Origin: Lachnospiraceae bacterium
GTDB lineage: Bacteria; Bacillota; Clostridia; Lachnospirales; Lachnospiraceae
Direction: 5' to 3'
Assembly: GCA_017439675.1 (NCBI GenBank)
Contig: JAFSIQ010000029.1
Location: forward strand, 1-64,000
DNA length: 64,000 nt
Made by a program: the position numbers and the translations under genes. Below the pieces are notes generated by a model. That model saw only the letters and a program-made list of their open reading frames with translations. It made no database searches and was not told where the DNA came from. Positions within the stretch are counted from its first letter, which is position 1, and the number at the start of each line of letters is the position of its first letter. Of this stretch, positions 1-9,420 are shown one piece after another.

Positions 1-273
1 GGTTGTGTTTGCCTTCTTGAAATGTCCAACCTCTGCCTTACCAGCACCATGTGGATTTCTGATAACTTTCTTACCTGAAACGTCCTTTGTTGTTACCTTT
101 TCCTTCTTCTCACCGTATCCAACCTGGATTGCTTCATATCCATCGTTTTCAACTGTCTTAACCTGTGTTACTACACAAGGGCCTGCCTGTAATACAGTTA
201 CAGGTGTCAAAACGCCGTCTTCATTGAAGATTTGAGTCATTCCGACTTTTGTAGCTAAAATTGCTTTCTTCAT
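1..273 (-). CDS. rplC: 50S ribosomal protein L3, N-terminal part (runs off left edge)
   Basis: This is the first 91 residues of ribosomal protein L3, a primary 23S rRNA-binding protein of the large subunit. The protein opens [20 protein letters not shown], the hallmark L3 start (the GMTQ/F motif), followed by the VTVLQAGPC strand. The ATG at 273 has a strong AGGAGG site just upstream (281-290). It lies 152 bp downstream of rpsJ on the same strand, the standard S10-operon order, so rplD and rplW would be expected to the left of the window. Confidence 0.97.
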   Translation of the reverse strand, partial: MKKAILATKVGMTQIFNEDGVLTPVTVLQAGPCVVTQVKTVENDGYEAIQVGYGEKKEKVTTKDVSGKKVIRNPHGAGKAEVGHFKKANTT

Positions 274-425
274 TTTAAAATTTCCTCCTAATTAATTTAC
301 AGCGGATTGCCGTAGCAATCATTCTAAATTCGACTCCTAGAGTCTTTTAGGTTTTACTGTATTCATTTTTAATAGATTACTTTGTGGGGTCTTCCCCGTT
401 TTGTTTCCTTATTATAAAGAAACGA

Positions 426-743
426 TTATTTTGTTTTCATCTTAACATCGATGTAAACACCAGCTGACATATCTAACTTCTGTAATGCGTCGATAGTCTT
501 CTGAGTTGGCTGAATCACGTCGATCAATCTCTTATGAGTTCTCTGCTCAAACTGCTCTCTAGAGTCTTTGTACTTATGAACCGCTCTAAGAATTGTAACT
601 CTCTCAATCTTAGTAGGCATTGGTACAGGACCTGAAACCTTTGCACCTGTCTTCTTAACAGTATCAATGATGTTTGCTGCAGCCTGATCGATTAACTTGT
701 GATCATAAGCCTTAAGTGTAATTCTCATTACCTGATTTGCCAT
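426..743 (-). CDS. rpsJ: 30S ribosomal protein S10
   Basis: This is a 105-residue S10, the usual family length. S10 sits in the head of the small subunit and also acts as NusE in transcription antitermination. Visible family features are the [13 protein letters not shown] start, the GPVPMPTK loop and the C-terminal VYIDVK. An in-frame extension exists upstream to 851, but the ATG at 743 has AGGAGGCGGC seven bases upstream and gives the family length, so it is chosen. It is the first gene of the S10 operon, with rplC next. Its own promoter and a leader of about 235 nt lie upstream. Confidence 0.97.
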   Translation of the reverse strand: MANQVMRITLKAYDHKLIDQAAANIIDTVKKTGAKVSGPVPMPTKIERVTILRAVHKYKDSREQFEQRTHKRLIDVIQPTQKTIDALQKLDMSAGVYIDVKMKTK

Positions 744-978
744 AAAAAAAGCCGCCTCCTTTTCGCACTTAATATTCGTACGACAAGTGGTGACTGTACA
801 CTCTCCCGTGTGTGTCGCAATTTGAAGCACATCGCAACTTTCACACGTCATCTCCGCTCTCCGGATGGTTATTCGTACAGTGACTTGCCGTCAGTTTTTT
901 AACTTGACATTCGCTCCACGGAAAACCTACCATATTCTAGGTAGCAACCTCACGCTTCACAGCTATCAATGTCACAGC
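744..978 (-). promoter_or_regulatory. Long 5' leader of the S10 operon
   Basis: About 235 nt separate the predicted transcription start from the rpsJ ATG. The leader holds a hairpin near 928-946 (CTACC pairing with GGTAG) and other short inverted segments. S10 operon leaders are sites of ribosomal-protein autoregulation in other bacteria (L4 in enterobacteria). That this leader does so is inference; I do not recognise a named RNA family in it. Confidence 0.4.
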
Positions 979-985
979 AAGAGTA

Positions 986-1014
986 AGAATAACATACAGT
1001 TTATGGGAATGCAA
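986..1014 (-). promoter_or_regulatory. Sigma-A type promoter of the S10 operon
   Basis: Read on the minus strand, TTGCAT (1009-1014) and TATTCT (986-991) are separated by exactly 17 bases. This is the only good match between the upstream terminator and rpsJ. The operon therefore seems to start here rather than continue from an upstream tuf or str operon. Confidence 0.65.
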
Positions 1015-1065
1015 GACTTTTTTGTATAAAATTGTACTTTTTTCCGTGCAATCTACGAGCCATGC

Positions 1066-1130
1066 GATTATCCAATTCAAGGACTTGTAGGGGAGCTTGC
1101 TCACATACAAGTTCTTGTGTTTGGATAATC
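1066..1130. repeat. Intergenic inverted repeat (nested hairpin)
   Basis: GATTATCCAA (1066-1075) is a perfect inverted repeat of TTGGATAATC (1121-1130). Inside it, CAAGGACTTGTA (1078-1089) pairs with TACAAGTTCTTG (1106-1117) with one mismatch. The flanks to about 1048 and 1211 hold further GGCTC/GAGCC pieces. It lies between the terminator of the surface-protein gene and the S10 promoter. It resembles the structured islands that follow terminators elsewhere in the window. Confidence 0.6.
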
Positions 1131-1240
1131 ATGTGGCGACAGCCACGACTGAGTCGGAGCAAAGCGTAGACGAAGTCCGTGCTTGGCTCATGTACGAGCC
1201 TATTGTGCGTCAAGCTTGCTTGTAAACACAATTCTCCAAA

Positions 1241-1276
1241 GAAAAACATCCACTATCCTTTCAGATAGTGAATGTT
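1241..1276 (-). terminator. Intrinsic terminator of the Ig-repeat surface protein gene
   Basis: On the minus strand a 13-bp imperfect stem (AACATTCACTATC with GATAGTGGATGTT) with a six-base loop is followed by TTTCTTT. It begins about 11 bp after the stop codon at 1288. Confidence 0.8.
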
Positions 1277-1287
1277 TCTCTAAAATC

Positions 1288-4200
1288 TTACTTTATCTTA
1301 ATTGTAATGGTTGCTTTCTTGCCACTACCATCTGTTGCTCTTGCAGTAATCTTAACCTTCTTACCCTTTCCGGCTTTCTTCGCTTTCACAACACCCTTTG
1401 AAGTGACAGTTGCATATTTGGTATTGCTTGAACTCCACTGCAATGTTTTGTTCGCTGTCTTACCCGTTGTCTTCACTGTTGCTTTCAGCTTAAGCTGTTT
1501 TCCAGCCTTCACTGTTTTGCTCTTAGCCGAAATTTTAATACTCTTAACCGCATGCTTTACAATGCTAATTTTGTATGTGGCCTTAATATTACTTCCATCC
1601 TGTGTGGTCGCTGTAATGGTTACACTCTTACCTGCACCCGCTTTTTTGGTAGTAACAACACCCTTCGCTGAAACAGTGGCATACTTCGTGTTGCTAGACG
1701 ACCAAACAAGCTGTTGATTCGTTGCATCTGTTGGCGTGAACATCGGAGTCAGTGTAATCTTCTTACCTGCAACAACTTTCTTAGAAATACCGAGTAATTT
1801 CAGTTTGGTAACCGGCTTCGTTGACTCCTGTTGATTGTCGCCTGCCGGAGGTGTCTGCGTACCCTCATTCGACGAACCTGAAGTGTCATTTCCACCCGTA
1901 GTTCCCTGAGAAGGATCCGTCGTATCATCCTTCTTCGTTGCCAATTTGACAGTAAATATAATATCTATCTCATTACCATACTTATCTCTCACTACGCATT
2001 TGAACTGCGAATCCTTCTTGATTACTGGTGTCTTAAAACTTGTTACAGCCTCAGCATACCACTCCCAATCACCTACTTCATCATTATACTCATACCAATT
2101 ATAGGTAATATCTGCATCTGTTGTAGTGCTTGCCTTCACCTTCAAGATGGTTCTTGTACCAGATTCCACTTCAACAACCGTACTTCCGTCTGCTACCGCA
2201 CTTAATCCTGTGTCTACATTCACACGAATATAAAATCTAACATATTGGGTATTGTCATATGTATCACGCACCACACAGGTGTACTCTGCATATTCCGTAA
2301 CATCATCTACCGTATAGGTCGCATCCTCTGCTCCTAATATCCATGCATCATTTTTCAGCCACTCATAGGTAAGCTCTCCACTCGTTGCAGTGGCATTTAC
2401 TCGTAAAGTAACCAAATCATTCAGATCCACTGTCAAGTCTGTTTCCCCAACTGCTGTAGCTGTCAAACCATTTTCTACAGAAACTCTAAATGATATTGTA
2501 CCCTCATTTCCGTAGCTATCTTTTACCTCACAAACAAAAATTGTACTATTTGTAATGGCACCTGTCGTGTAAGTACTTTCTGTAGCATTCTCAATCTCAA
2601 ACCAACCCTCTGGACCAGACTGATGCCACTGATAGGTAAGTGCAGAATTAGCCGTTGCATTGACTGCCAATGTGGCAGAACCACCTTCAGATACATACAC
2701 CGAAGTGCTACCCACCGGTTCTACTTTAAAATTATTCGCAACACTTATTGTAAAAGCCACACTTTCCTCATTGCCATAAACATCCCTTACCTCACATCTA
2801 TATTCTTCACTTGTTGTAATTGCCTTTGTTGTATAGCTTGTTCCTGTTGCACCTTCAATCAACTCATATTCATCTATATCACTATCCCAATAATACCACT
2901 GATAAGTCAGTGCCACACCCTCTGCAGCCGTCGCTTCTACCTCTAATGTAGTTGTCTCATTTAATGGCACCGTCACATGGTCGTCACCAACCGCATCCAC
3001 AGTCAACTTTGAATCAACGGACACATAAAACCATACATTTTTCGTCTCACCATAAGCATCACTCACCGCACAGTAATATGTCTGATTTCTAGTAATTTTC
3101 TCTGTTTCGCAACTTGCTGTTGTACTTGCAAGCTCAACATCTTCTCCAGTATCTGAACTCTTATACCATGTATAATAAATTGATTCACCCTCATTTGCAG
3201 TCGCAGTTACTTCCAACGTTACAGTTTCTCCCTGTGTCACTAGTACATACGCTTCTGTATCCTGATATGGGTCATCCTTAACATACGCCTTCAAACCACT
3301 GGCAACAGATACATAAAAATATATTGTAATACTACCGCCATAAGCATCGCTTACCTTACAATAATATGTTTTCTTTTCGTTAACCTCATCCGTTGTATAG
3401 GCACTTTCACTACCGAGCTTATCCGGATAATTCTCATCGCCTTCTTCATAATCATTAGGGTCTTTATCATACCATGCATAGTATATATTGCTTCCATCCG
3501 TAACACTTGCATCTACTTCCAAAGTTGTCGCCTGTCCCACCGGCACTTCCACATGCGCTTCTGTTTCCTCATATTCACTATCCGCCACATATGCCTTCAA
3601 GCCACTGTCCACTGATACATAGAAGTTGACCCACTCATAGCTGCCATAATCATCACTTACTTTACAACTATATGTAGTGCGTGTAGTAATGGCATCTGTC
3701 TCGCAAGTTGATTCTGTCTTACCTTCCAACAGTTCATCATCCTTGTACCATTCATAAGAAACATTCCCCATTCCTTCATCAACACCTGCATACACTGTCA
3801 ACGTCGCAGTCTCAGACTGAGCCACCTTTACATCTTTATAATTAGACTCCTCTTCTACATCCGCATAAGCATACAAACCACTGGCAACCGAAACATAAAA
3901 CCACACTCTTTCCCAATTGCCATAATCATCGCTTACGTCACAATAATACTCTGTGTATTCATTAATATCGCTTACAGTACAGCTTTCTGTGGTACTGTCA
4001 AGCAAGATATCTCCCTCTGTTTCTTCATCACCTTCTGGAACCCATTGATACCATTTGTAGGATACATTTCCTACATCCGCACTTGCATCGACCTCCATGG
4101 TAATACTTCCACCTTTTGACACCTGCATATCAACACTGCCATCCTCAGTTCCTGCCACATACCCCTTTAAACCGCTGTCGATGGAGATTTCAAAGTAACT

Positions 4201-4548
4201 TTGACCAAGGCCATTACCATTCTCATCATATACTTCGCAATAATACTGCATTTTTGTACTGATTGTATCTATGGTATAATCTACTCCTGTTGCTTCCTCA
4301 ATGAAAGTATACTCATCATTCTCATACGCCTTGCCAAGCCACCGATACGTATAATCGGTTGAAACCTTTTCCACTGCCGTCAATGTTACACTGGCATTCA
4401 AAGGCACACTCAAATATTCCCATGTCTCAAGAGTACCCGTCATCGCATACACATCTGCCCCTTCCGCCTGGGCTGTTACTGGCACCAAGGATAAAACCAT
4501 GGTAAACACCAGAACAAATGCCAAAATTCTCTTACCAAATCTCATCAT
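1288..4548 (-). CDS. Large secreted surface protein with nine Ig-like repeats and two Big_2 domains
   Basis: The 1086-aa product has a signal peptide (basic MMRFGKR, hydrophobic core, cleavage near TAQAEG). About nine tandem Ig-like repeats of 90 residues follow; each has a YxWY strand near its start and a Y(Y/R/T)CxVxD.YG strand near its end, with one Cys per repeat. A low-complexity Ser/Thr/Gly/Pro linker then leads to two C-terminal Big_2-type domains (WSSSNTKYATV in each) ending in a basic tail. No LPXTG sorting signal is present. The ATG at 4548 follows GAGGAGG at 5-base spacing. Its C-terminal module is closely similar to that of the GH9 protein at 49218-54974. An adhesin or wall-associated structural role is inference. 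Confidence 0.85.
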   Translation of the reverse strand: MMRFGKRILAFVLVFTMVLSLVPVTAQAEGADVYAMTGTLETWEYLSVPLNASVTLTAVEKVSTDYTYRWLGKAYENDEYTFIEEATGVDYTIDTISTKMQYYCEVYDENGNGLGQSYFEISIDSGLKGYVAGTEDGSVDMQVSKGGSITMEVDASADVGNVSYKWYQWVPEGDEETEGDILLDSTTESCTVSDINEYTEYYCDVSDDYGNWERVWFYVSVASGLYAYADVEEESNYKDVKVAQSETATLTVYAGVDEGMGNVSYEWYKDDELLEGKTESTCETDAITTRTTYSCKVSDDYGSYEWVNFYVSVDSGLKAYVADSEYEETEAHVEVPVGQATTLEVDASVTDGSNIYYAWYDKDPNDYEEGDENYPDKLGSESAYTTDEVNEKKTYYCKVSDAYGGSITIYFYVSVASGLKAYVKDDPYQDTEAYVLVTQGETVTLEVTATANEGESIYYTWYKSSDTGEDVELASTTASCETEKITRNQTYYCAVSDAYGETKNVWFYVSVDSKLTVDAVGDDHVTVPLNETTTLEVEATAAEGVALTYQWYYWDSDIDEYELIEGATGTSYTTKAITTSEEYRCEVRDVYGNEESVAFTISVANNFKVEPVGSTSVYVSEGGSATLAVNATANSALTYQWHQSGPEGWFEIENATESTYTTGAITNSTIFVCEVKDSYGNEGTISFRVSVENGLTATAVGETDLTVDLNDLVTLRVNATATSGELTYEWLKNDAWILGAEDATYTVDDVTEYAEYTCVVRDTYDNTQYVRFYIRVNVDTGLSAVADGSTVVEVESGTRTILKVKASTTTDADITYNWYEYNDEVGDWEWYAEAVTSFKTPVIKKDSQFKCVVRDKYGNEIDIIFTVKLATKKDDTTDPSQGTTGGNDTSGSSNEGTQTPPAGDNQQESTKPVTKLKLLGISKKVVAGKKITLTPMFTPTDATNQQLVWSSSNTKYATVSAKGVVTTKKAGAGKSVTITATTQDGSNIKATYKISIVKHAVKSIKISAKSKTVKAGKQLKLKATVKTTGKTANKTLQWSSSNTKYATVTSKGVVKAKKAGKGKKVKITARATDGSGKKATITIKIK

Positions 4549-4601
4549 ACACTCCTCCTCTTTCATATCCATTATATAACGCCCCAAAATAACGTCTATT
4601 T

Positions 4602-4630
4602 ATTATATCATTTTTTCTTTAAATCCACAA
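4602..4630 (-). promoter_or_regulatory. Promoter of the Ig-repeat surface protein gene
   Basis: TTGTGG (4625-4630) and TATAAT (4602-4607), read on the minus strand, are spaced by 17 bases, about 55 bp upstream of the start codon. Confidence 0.65.
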
Positions 4631-4694
4631 TTGATTCTTTCATCAAACCGCCTTGCAAACACACTTTCACATCACTGCTATCATCCTCTACTTC

Positions 4695-5726
4695 CTAATA
4701 AAACTCCTCCTGACACTTCCGGTTAAATTCCTTAAAATCCATAATGTCCTGATAGTCATCCTCGTAGGTGAACATCCCATCATGTGCTGTGCCATACACT
4801 GTCACACGAATCTGAAACTCCTTATTCTCATCTGTTTTTTCGTAGAGCACCACTTCCACCTGATTATCTCGAAGTGGACTACCGATTGTTCCAGAAACCC
4901 CTAAGTCCTTATCGCATACAAATTCCGTTCCGTACTTCTTCTCCATATGTGCTACCACCTTATCCGGAGTCTCTTCATATATCCGCATCTCTTTTTCATA
5001 TTCTTCGTAAGCATCCAACAAATGTGCATACAATCCTTTCTCCGTCCAACGGTCATCCTTTGAGGTGGAAAATGGTACCTCTATATCACGAAACAAATAA
5101 GTATCCTCATCATCGCAAAACACGATACGAATTCCCGCTATATGTTGTCTTTGAAACGCAAGATTGGTATCCACTTCTTTGTCATATTCATAATGTAAAA
5201 TACCATCAATTTCTGCTCCTACCTTAGCAATCACCTTCAAGTCCTCTTTTTCAATAGGCTTACCATGGTTAATTCCCGCATGTAAACTAGAACCACCCTT
5301 TGCCAGTTTCATCATGTCCACTTGCTGCGTTTCCACATCTACCGCCGTCAATTCCGTCCATTCCAATCCGCTCTCATTCAAAATCTTTTGAATCTCTTCC
5401 CTCTCGTGTTGAAAAACACTTACCTGATAGGTATCCGCGACATACGCAGTATAGAGGGGAAATGAGCTATTGTATAACGGAATATGCTCCGAATAGGAAA
5501 ATACAGAGAATGGTCTCCCCTCCGAATCCTCAAAACAAAACACCTTATAGTCTTCCACCATATCCTCACCTATGTATTCCACATCCTTCGACACCAATGC
5601 CTTTGTAAGCCGTTTTATCTTCCCCTTAGAGTAATATGTCTTACTGATGGAACAACCACTACAGAGCGATGCACACACTAAAACACTTATCAAAAATATT
5701 ATCTTCTTATATCTCAACTTTCTCAT
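4695..5726 (-). CDS. Predicted lipoprotein of unknown function
   Basis: The 343-aa protein has a typical lipoprotein signal: basic MRKLRYKK, a hydrophobic stretch, and the lipobox LCSGC near residue 25. It is therefore probably anchored to the outer face of the membrane. The mature part is acidic, with no motif I can assign. The ATG at 5726 has AGGAGA upstream. Neighbours on the same strand are the surface protein (downstream) and a membrane protein operon (upstream). The gap to the next gene upstream is about 190 bp with a terminator, so it is likely a separate unit. Confidence 0.75.
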   Translation of the reverse strand: MRKLRYKKIIFLISVLVCASLCSGCSISKTYYSKGKIKRLTKALVSKDVEYIGEDMVEDYKVFCFEDSEGRPFSVFSYSEHIPLYNSSFPLYTAYVADTYQVSVFQHEREEIQKILNESGLEWTELTAVDVETQQVDMMKLAKGGSSLHAGINHGKPIEKEDLKVIAKVGAEIDGILHYEYDKEVDTNLAFQRQHIAGIRIVFCDDEDTYLFRDIEVPFSTSKDDRWTEKGLYAHLLDAYEEYEKEMRIYEETPDKVVAHMEKKYGTEFVCDKDLGVSGTIGSPLRDNQVEVVLYEKTDENKEFQIRVTVYGTAHDGMFTYEDDYQDIMDFKEFNRKCQEEFY

Positions 5727-5854
5727 AATCCGTTCTCCTTATTGCATCATTTTATGAACCGCCAAATCCATGATTTATTCGCACTATATTTTTTCATGAT
5801 TCTATTCTACATTACAACTACACTTCTTGCCATATGTCATATGTCATCTTATAT

Positions 5855-5886
5855 ATAGAAAGAAGCCGTGACATTTGTCACGACTC
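5855..5886 (-). terminator. Terminator after the four-gene membrane protein and methyltransferase run
   Basis: On the minus strand GTCGTGACA pairs with TGTCACGGC (9 bp including G-U pairs) and is followed by TTCTTTCT. It sits 34 bp after the stop of the small membrane protein at 5920. Confidence 0.6.
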
Positions 5887-5919
5887 CAACCATACATAAA
5901 CCCTGTCTATAAAATTTAT

Positions 5920-6336
5920 TTACCACAACAAACTCAGCATATCCTTGAAACAGGCTATAACACATGCAAAGAGGACAATCATAATTTCCATTGTACTAAT
6001 TACTGCATAAATGATAGCACCCTTCTTCGGTCTTCCCAATATGTCCTGACGACAAACAAAATATGCCGGCTGAAACACAAGTACCGTTGCCAACAATTTA
6101 TCTACATTACCGTACTGTTCCCGAAGCGTTCGAATATCGGATATATGCAAACATACCAATATGCCTAGATTTAAGACAAGTAAGACAACTAATAAACCAA
6201 TCGGTGCTGTGTCCAAATCCATAAAATATCGAAATACATTTCGCATCATGGCATACAGAATAATTGGAAAAGACAGGCTCAAGCCCATCATGATATAACC
6301 ATAAACTTGTAAATCCATATCTTCAGATTTATTCAC
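5920..6336 (-). CDS. Small multipass membrane protein, unknown function
   Basis: The roughly 138-aa product has about four hydrophobic helices (starting near YIMMGLSLSFPIILY, LLVVLLVLNLGILV, LLATVLVFQPAYF and MIVLFACVIACF). I do not recognise the family. The start is uncertain: the frame opens at TTG 6354, but AAGGGG lies 8 bases before the GTG at 6336, which I use; the first ATG in frame is further down at MDLQ. It follows the 364-aa membrane protein by about 33 bp and is the last gene of that run. Confidence 0.6.
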   Translation of the reverse strand: MNKSEDMDLQVYGYIMMGLSLSFPIILYAMMRNVFRYFMDLDTAPIGLLVVLLVLNLGILVCLHISDIRTLREQYGNVDKLLATVLVFQPAYFVCRQDILGRPKKGAIIYAVISTMEIMIVLFACVIACFKDMLSLLW

Positions 6337-6369
6337 ATCATTCACCCCTTGCAAATGCTATACTTCAAA

Positions 6370-7464
6370 TCATTCTTCCTTCTGATTCGGATAATAGGCA
6401 ATTCCCAAAAAGCCTTCCCAATTCTTCTTATATAAATGTTCCAACTCATCCGAATACTCTGTAATAACCCAAGGATACTGACTGTCTATCCTATCCAACA
6501 ACCGCTCCGCACTCTTCTTGCCACCATTCAAAGTTACAATATGCCCCTTTTTATCAGTAAATACAAGCATAAGCTTTACTGGACTAATGGACTTTGTCGC
6601 CGCAACTGCAACATCTGCTGCTATATTACCACTCATTGGAGTTTCACTCTCTAGCAGATACACCCACACCAGTTCCGATGATTCTCCAAACACAGCATTC
6701 CCTTCAAACAAACCTGCCACATAAGAACTATCCAACCAGAAATCTGGTTCAACCTGAGCTGTCTCAAAGAACTGGGATATTCTTTCCTTCGCATATAGTG
6801 CATTTCCACTATTTTTGATATATGCACGAATCATTTTCTCCCCTATCATAGTGTGACTCTTAATCCACAAACTAAACCAAAGGAAAAAACACAACAAAAT
6901 CACGCCGCCAAAAACAATATTATCAAACTTTACATCCTCTGCGGACTTGATTGTCAATAAATAAGGCAGACAAAGCTGTTGTTCCGCATCTGACAATTCA
7001 CTCCACCCCAATGCATACTGGTAATGCGCACATTCCTGTTCTTGCATCGGCTCAAGCCAACCTTGTATTTCAAACAAATAACCTTCCAATTCCTCTTTCG
7101 TAAGCTTTCCGGATGCACAGTCCATCTGTGCATTCATCAAGGCTTCCGCCTTTTCCATATCTTCCCCCTCAAATCGAACACCTATCAAATAGCCATCCTC
7201 ATTCTGCGCCACATAAGATGCCGCAAAGGTCCTACCCTCATCATTTTCTTCTGTCTGATATATCCCCAACAATTCCGCATTCACACCCAAAACAAACATA
7301 CTATCCATGTCTGTCTTAAATTCTATCTCTTTCCAATCCACTGTTGCCTTTATTCTAGTCATGTTTAGATACACTGCAAAAAACACTGACAACAACACCA
7401 TCAGAAAGAACAGAATTTCTATCGATTGGGTATGCTTTTTCTTTTGCCTTATTAACGTTTTCAT
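6370..7464 (-). CDS. Membrane protein of unknown function, two transmembrane segments
   Basis: The 364-aa protein has a transmembrane helix near residues 18-35 (ILFFLMVLLSVFFAVYL), an extracellular-type domain of about 150 residues, and a second helix near residue 185 (GGVILLCFFLWFSLWI). A soluble C-terminal domain follows, with a strand (VWVYLLESETPM) and an AVAATKS helix. No family is recognised. Its ATG overlaps the stop of the upstream methyltransferase by four bases (ATGA), so the two are translationally coupled. Confidence 0.75.
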   Translation of the reverse strand: MKTLIRQKKKHTQSIEILFFLMVLLSVFFAVYLNMTRIKATVDWKEIEFKTDMDSMFVLGVNAELLGIYQTEENDEGRTFAASYVAQNEDGYLIGVRFEGEDMEKAEALMNAQMDCASGKLTKEELEGYLFEIQGWLEPMQEQECAHYQYALGWSELSDAEQQLCLPYLLTIKSAEDVKFDNIVFGGVILLCFFLWFSLWIKSHTMIGEKMIRAYIKNSGNALYAKERISQFFETAQVEPDFWLDSSYVAGLFEGNAVFGESSELVWVYLLESETPMSGNIAADVAVAATKSISPVKLMLVFTDKKGHIVTLNGGKKSAERLLDRIDSQYPWVITEYSDELEHLYKKNWEGFLGIAYYPNQKEE

Positions 7465-8699
7465 ACTCTACTCTCCCCTATCAATCGTTCTAGCGTCTGC
7501 TCCACATGGAACTCCTCACAAAGCCTCTCCACTTCCGCCAATGCCTTCTCCCGCTTCGCCTTGGAAACATTTCCCTTTACCCCACGAATCAAAATATTCT
7601 TTGGCGAATGCGCGATATCAATAAACTCTAGAAGCTGCGTCTTATAGCCACAATACTCTAACATATTGGCACGAATAGCATCTGTCATCAATGCAGACAT
7701 CCGTTCCTTTACAATTCCATACTTCGTAAGCAAGGACAAATCCTCACTTTGCACCTGTGCATTCACCTCGTGCTGACAACATGGTACAGACAAAATAATT
7801 CCTGCACCCCATTGTATCGCATTATAAAGCGCATAGTCCGTAGCAGTATCGCAGGCATGTAGCGTCACCACCATGTCAATTGGCTCATCCGTTTGATATC
7901 CATTCACGTCCCCCACTTCAAAGCGAAGATTCTCATATCCGTATTTTTTCGCAGTGTCATTGCATTTGCGAATCACATCCTCTTTCAAGTCTAGTCCAGT
8001 CATATGCACCTGATAGCCCTTCAGTTCCACCAGATAATAGTAGAGGATAAATGTAAGATAGGACTTTCCGCATCCAAAGTCAATAATATGCATGTTCTTA
8101 TTGGGATAATCCTTCACCACATCCTCCACCAACTCCAAAAAGCGGTTAATCTGTTTGTACTTGTCATACATAGCACGAACCACTTTGCCTTCCTTAGTGA
8201 AAATACCAAGGTCAACTAGCGGTGGAATCAGTGTTCCTTCTTGTAGCAGATAGTTCTTTTTCCGGTTGTGCGTTGGCAAAGGCGTTCCTTCCACCGTGAT
8301 ACACCTGTTCGTTACATTATTATTCTCGTCCACCACTGTATTTCCATTTCCCTTGACAGTGGCTATTCCGTTCCCCTTCACATGGCAATTGGACAATAAT
8401 TTTCCCTTCTTAGTCACCTTGAAATCCCATTGTTCCTCTGGAGCAAATACATTCAACTGCTTATAAATAGAAGGAAATGCTTCCATCACCACAGCTTCTA
8501 ATGCAGTCAGTTCCACATTTTCATGAAAGACCTGCTTGTCCGTAAAGCGTTCTATCTGATAGAGCACCCTTCCTTTCAGTAGCATTTTTTGTATCACCGT
8601 TTTCTTATATAGATGAGACTTATCCGCCAGGTTACTCAGTATCAATCTATCCGGTTGTCTGTTCAACAATTCCAAAATATTACGTGTATCCATTCGCAT
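7461..8699 (-). CDS. Class I SAM-dependent methyltransferase (Methyltransf_32-like)
   Basis: The roughly 412-aa protein carries a Rossmann methyltransferase domain in its second half: motif I is IIDFGCGKSYLTF, followed by an acidic strand end (TGLDLK) and a VVTLHACDTATDYAL motif. The SVPCCQHE stretch is typical of the Methyltransf_32/GSTCD-like group, whose substrates are largely unknown. The N-terminal 180 residues include an N/G-rich hairpin (VKGNGIATVKGNGNTVV). The ATG at 8699 is preferred because AAAGGA lies about ten bases upstream; 8708 and 8693 are alternatives. Its 3' end overlaps the next gene. Confidence 0.75.
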   Translation of the reverse strand: MRMDTRNILELLNRQPDRLILSNLADKSHLYKKTVIQKMLLKGRVLYQIERFTDKQVFHENVELTALEAVVMEAFPSIYKQLNVFAPEEQWDFKVTKKGKLLSNCHVKGNGIATVKGNGNTVVDENNNVTNRCITVEGTPLPTHNRKKNYLLQEGTLIPPLVDLGIFTKEGKVVRAMYDKYKQINRFLELVEDVVKDYPNKNMHIIDFGCGKSYLTFILYYYLVELKGYQVHMTGLDLKEDVIRKCNDTAKKYGYENLRFEVGDVNGYQTDEPIDMVVTLHACDTATDYALYNAIQWGAGIILSVPCCQHEVNAQVQSEDLSLLTKYGIVKERMSALMTDAIRANMLEYCGYKTQLLEFIDIAHSPKNILIRGVKGNVSKAKREKALAEVERLCEEFHVEQTLERLIGESRV

Positions 8700-8727
8700 T
8701 ACCCACATTCCTTTACCAATATAGAGA

Positions 8728-8753
8728 ATCGAGCAGGACTGCTCCTGCTCGAT
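8728..8753 (-). terminator. Hairpin downstream of the STAS-like gene, 11-bp perfect stem
   Basis: ATCGAGCAGGA (8728-8738) pairs perfectly with TCCTGCTCGAT (8743-8753). It lies downstream of the gene at 8790-9185 and just upstream of the methyltransferase start. There is no long U tract, so termination is plausible but not certain. The stem and the adjoining TATATACTTC closely match a hairpin at 17817-17842. Confidence 0.5.
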
Positions 8754-8789
8754 TATATACTTCTCACTCTATTATACTCGCACATTGCA

Positions 8790-9185
8790 TTATTGCAACA
8801 TTTTTTCAAGCCACTCTATCGCGGCTTCCTCTGATGGAAAATGCTTCTCCAAATATCCAGCCTTGGATTTCTTCTGATGACGTTTTGCCTGTACTGCAAT
8901 CACAAAGTTATCCGGGTCTACGAATGCAATGGCTTTACATCCTACTTCCTCAACCGCCTTGTGAAGATTCACCAGTTCCGCACTAACTTCCGCTTTCACC
9001 GGTGTCATTTCTCCAATACCCACTAGATATCCCCAGCCCGCTTCTTTCCATTCTGTGGCATATTTCAATATCATATCTGAAAGCCACTTAATTTCCTCCA
9101 CATTGGTTTCTCCAACTGCACAAGATTTAATTATCCGTTTTTCTGAAAACACATGAACCTTTTGGGCTCCATGAAATGCATGCAT
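8790..9185 (-). CDS. Small cytoplasmic protein, STAS/SpoIIAA-like appearance
   Basis: The 131-aa protein has no signal or membrane segment. Its alternating strand/helix pattern (VHVFSEKRIIKS, a long amphipathic helix, GYLVGIGEMTPV, CKAIAFVDPDNFVIAVQAKR) recalls small STAS-like or SpoIIAA-like domains, but this is only a fold-level impression. The ATG at 9185 has GGAG eight bases upstream. It stands alone between a divergent plus-strand gene and the minus-strand methyltransferase. Confidence 0.6.
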   Translation of the reverse strand: MHAFHGAQKVHVFSEKRIIKSCAVGETNVEEIKWLSDMILKYATEWKEAGWGYLVGIGEMTPVKAEVSAELVNLHKAVEEVGCKAIAFVDPDNFVIAVQAKRHQKKSKAGYLEKHFPSEEAAIEWLEKMLQ

Positions 9186-9321
9186 ACTCTCAACTCCCCA
9201 TATGTCAGGTGTACTACCATTGCAGTTTCACCTTTGCAAGTAAGTGCAACTACTAATCGCATTGTACCACAAGACAGAAGCTACAAACAACATTTTTTAC
9301 ATTTCTTTACAAATTTATCCA

Positions 9322-9358
9322 ATACCAATTTTGCTTATTGTTTTGACAAAATTGGTAT
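9322..9358. repeat. 12-bp perfect inverted repeat in the divergent intergenic region
   Basis: ATACCAATTTTG (9322-9333) and CAAAATTGGTAT (9347-9358) form a perfect dyad with a 13-base gap. It sits about 35 bp upstream of the promoter for the plus-strand methyltransferase. It could be an operator or a transcribed hairpin. The rest of 9186-9512 shows only the promoter described next. Confidence 0.5.
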
Positions 9359-9391
9359 ATCCTCGCATAAGGAACTTATGTTATATAGAAT

Positions 9392-9420
9392 TTGACGAAA
9401 ATCTCTTCCCTATATATAAT
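9392..9420 (+). promoter_or_regulatory. Strong sigma-A promoter for the methyltransferase and cls
   Basis: TTGACG (9392-9397) and TATAAT (9415-9420) are separated by 17 bases. The start codon at 9513 lies about 85 nt beyond the expected transcription start. Confidence 0.75.

Noticed and set aside
426-851. Longer S10 frame extending 36 codons upstream of the chosen start
   Set aside because: The extension has a non-S10, Cys-rich sequence and no ribosome binding site, whereas the ATG at 743 has AGGAGG and gives the normal 105-aa protein. The extension is the S10 leader read in frame.
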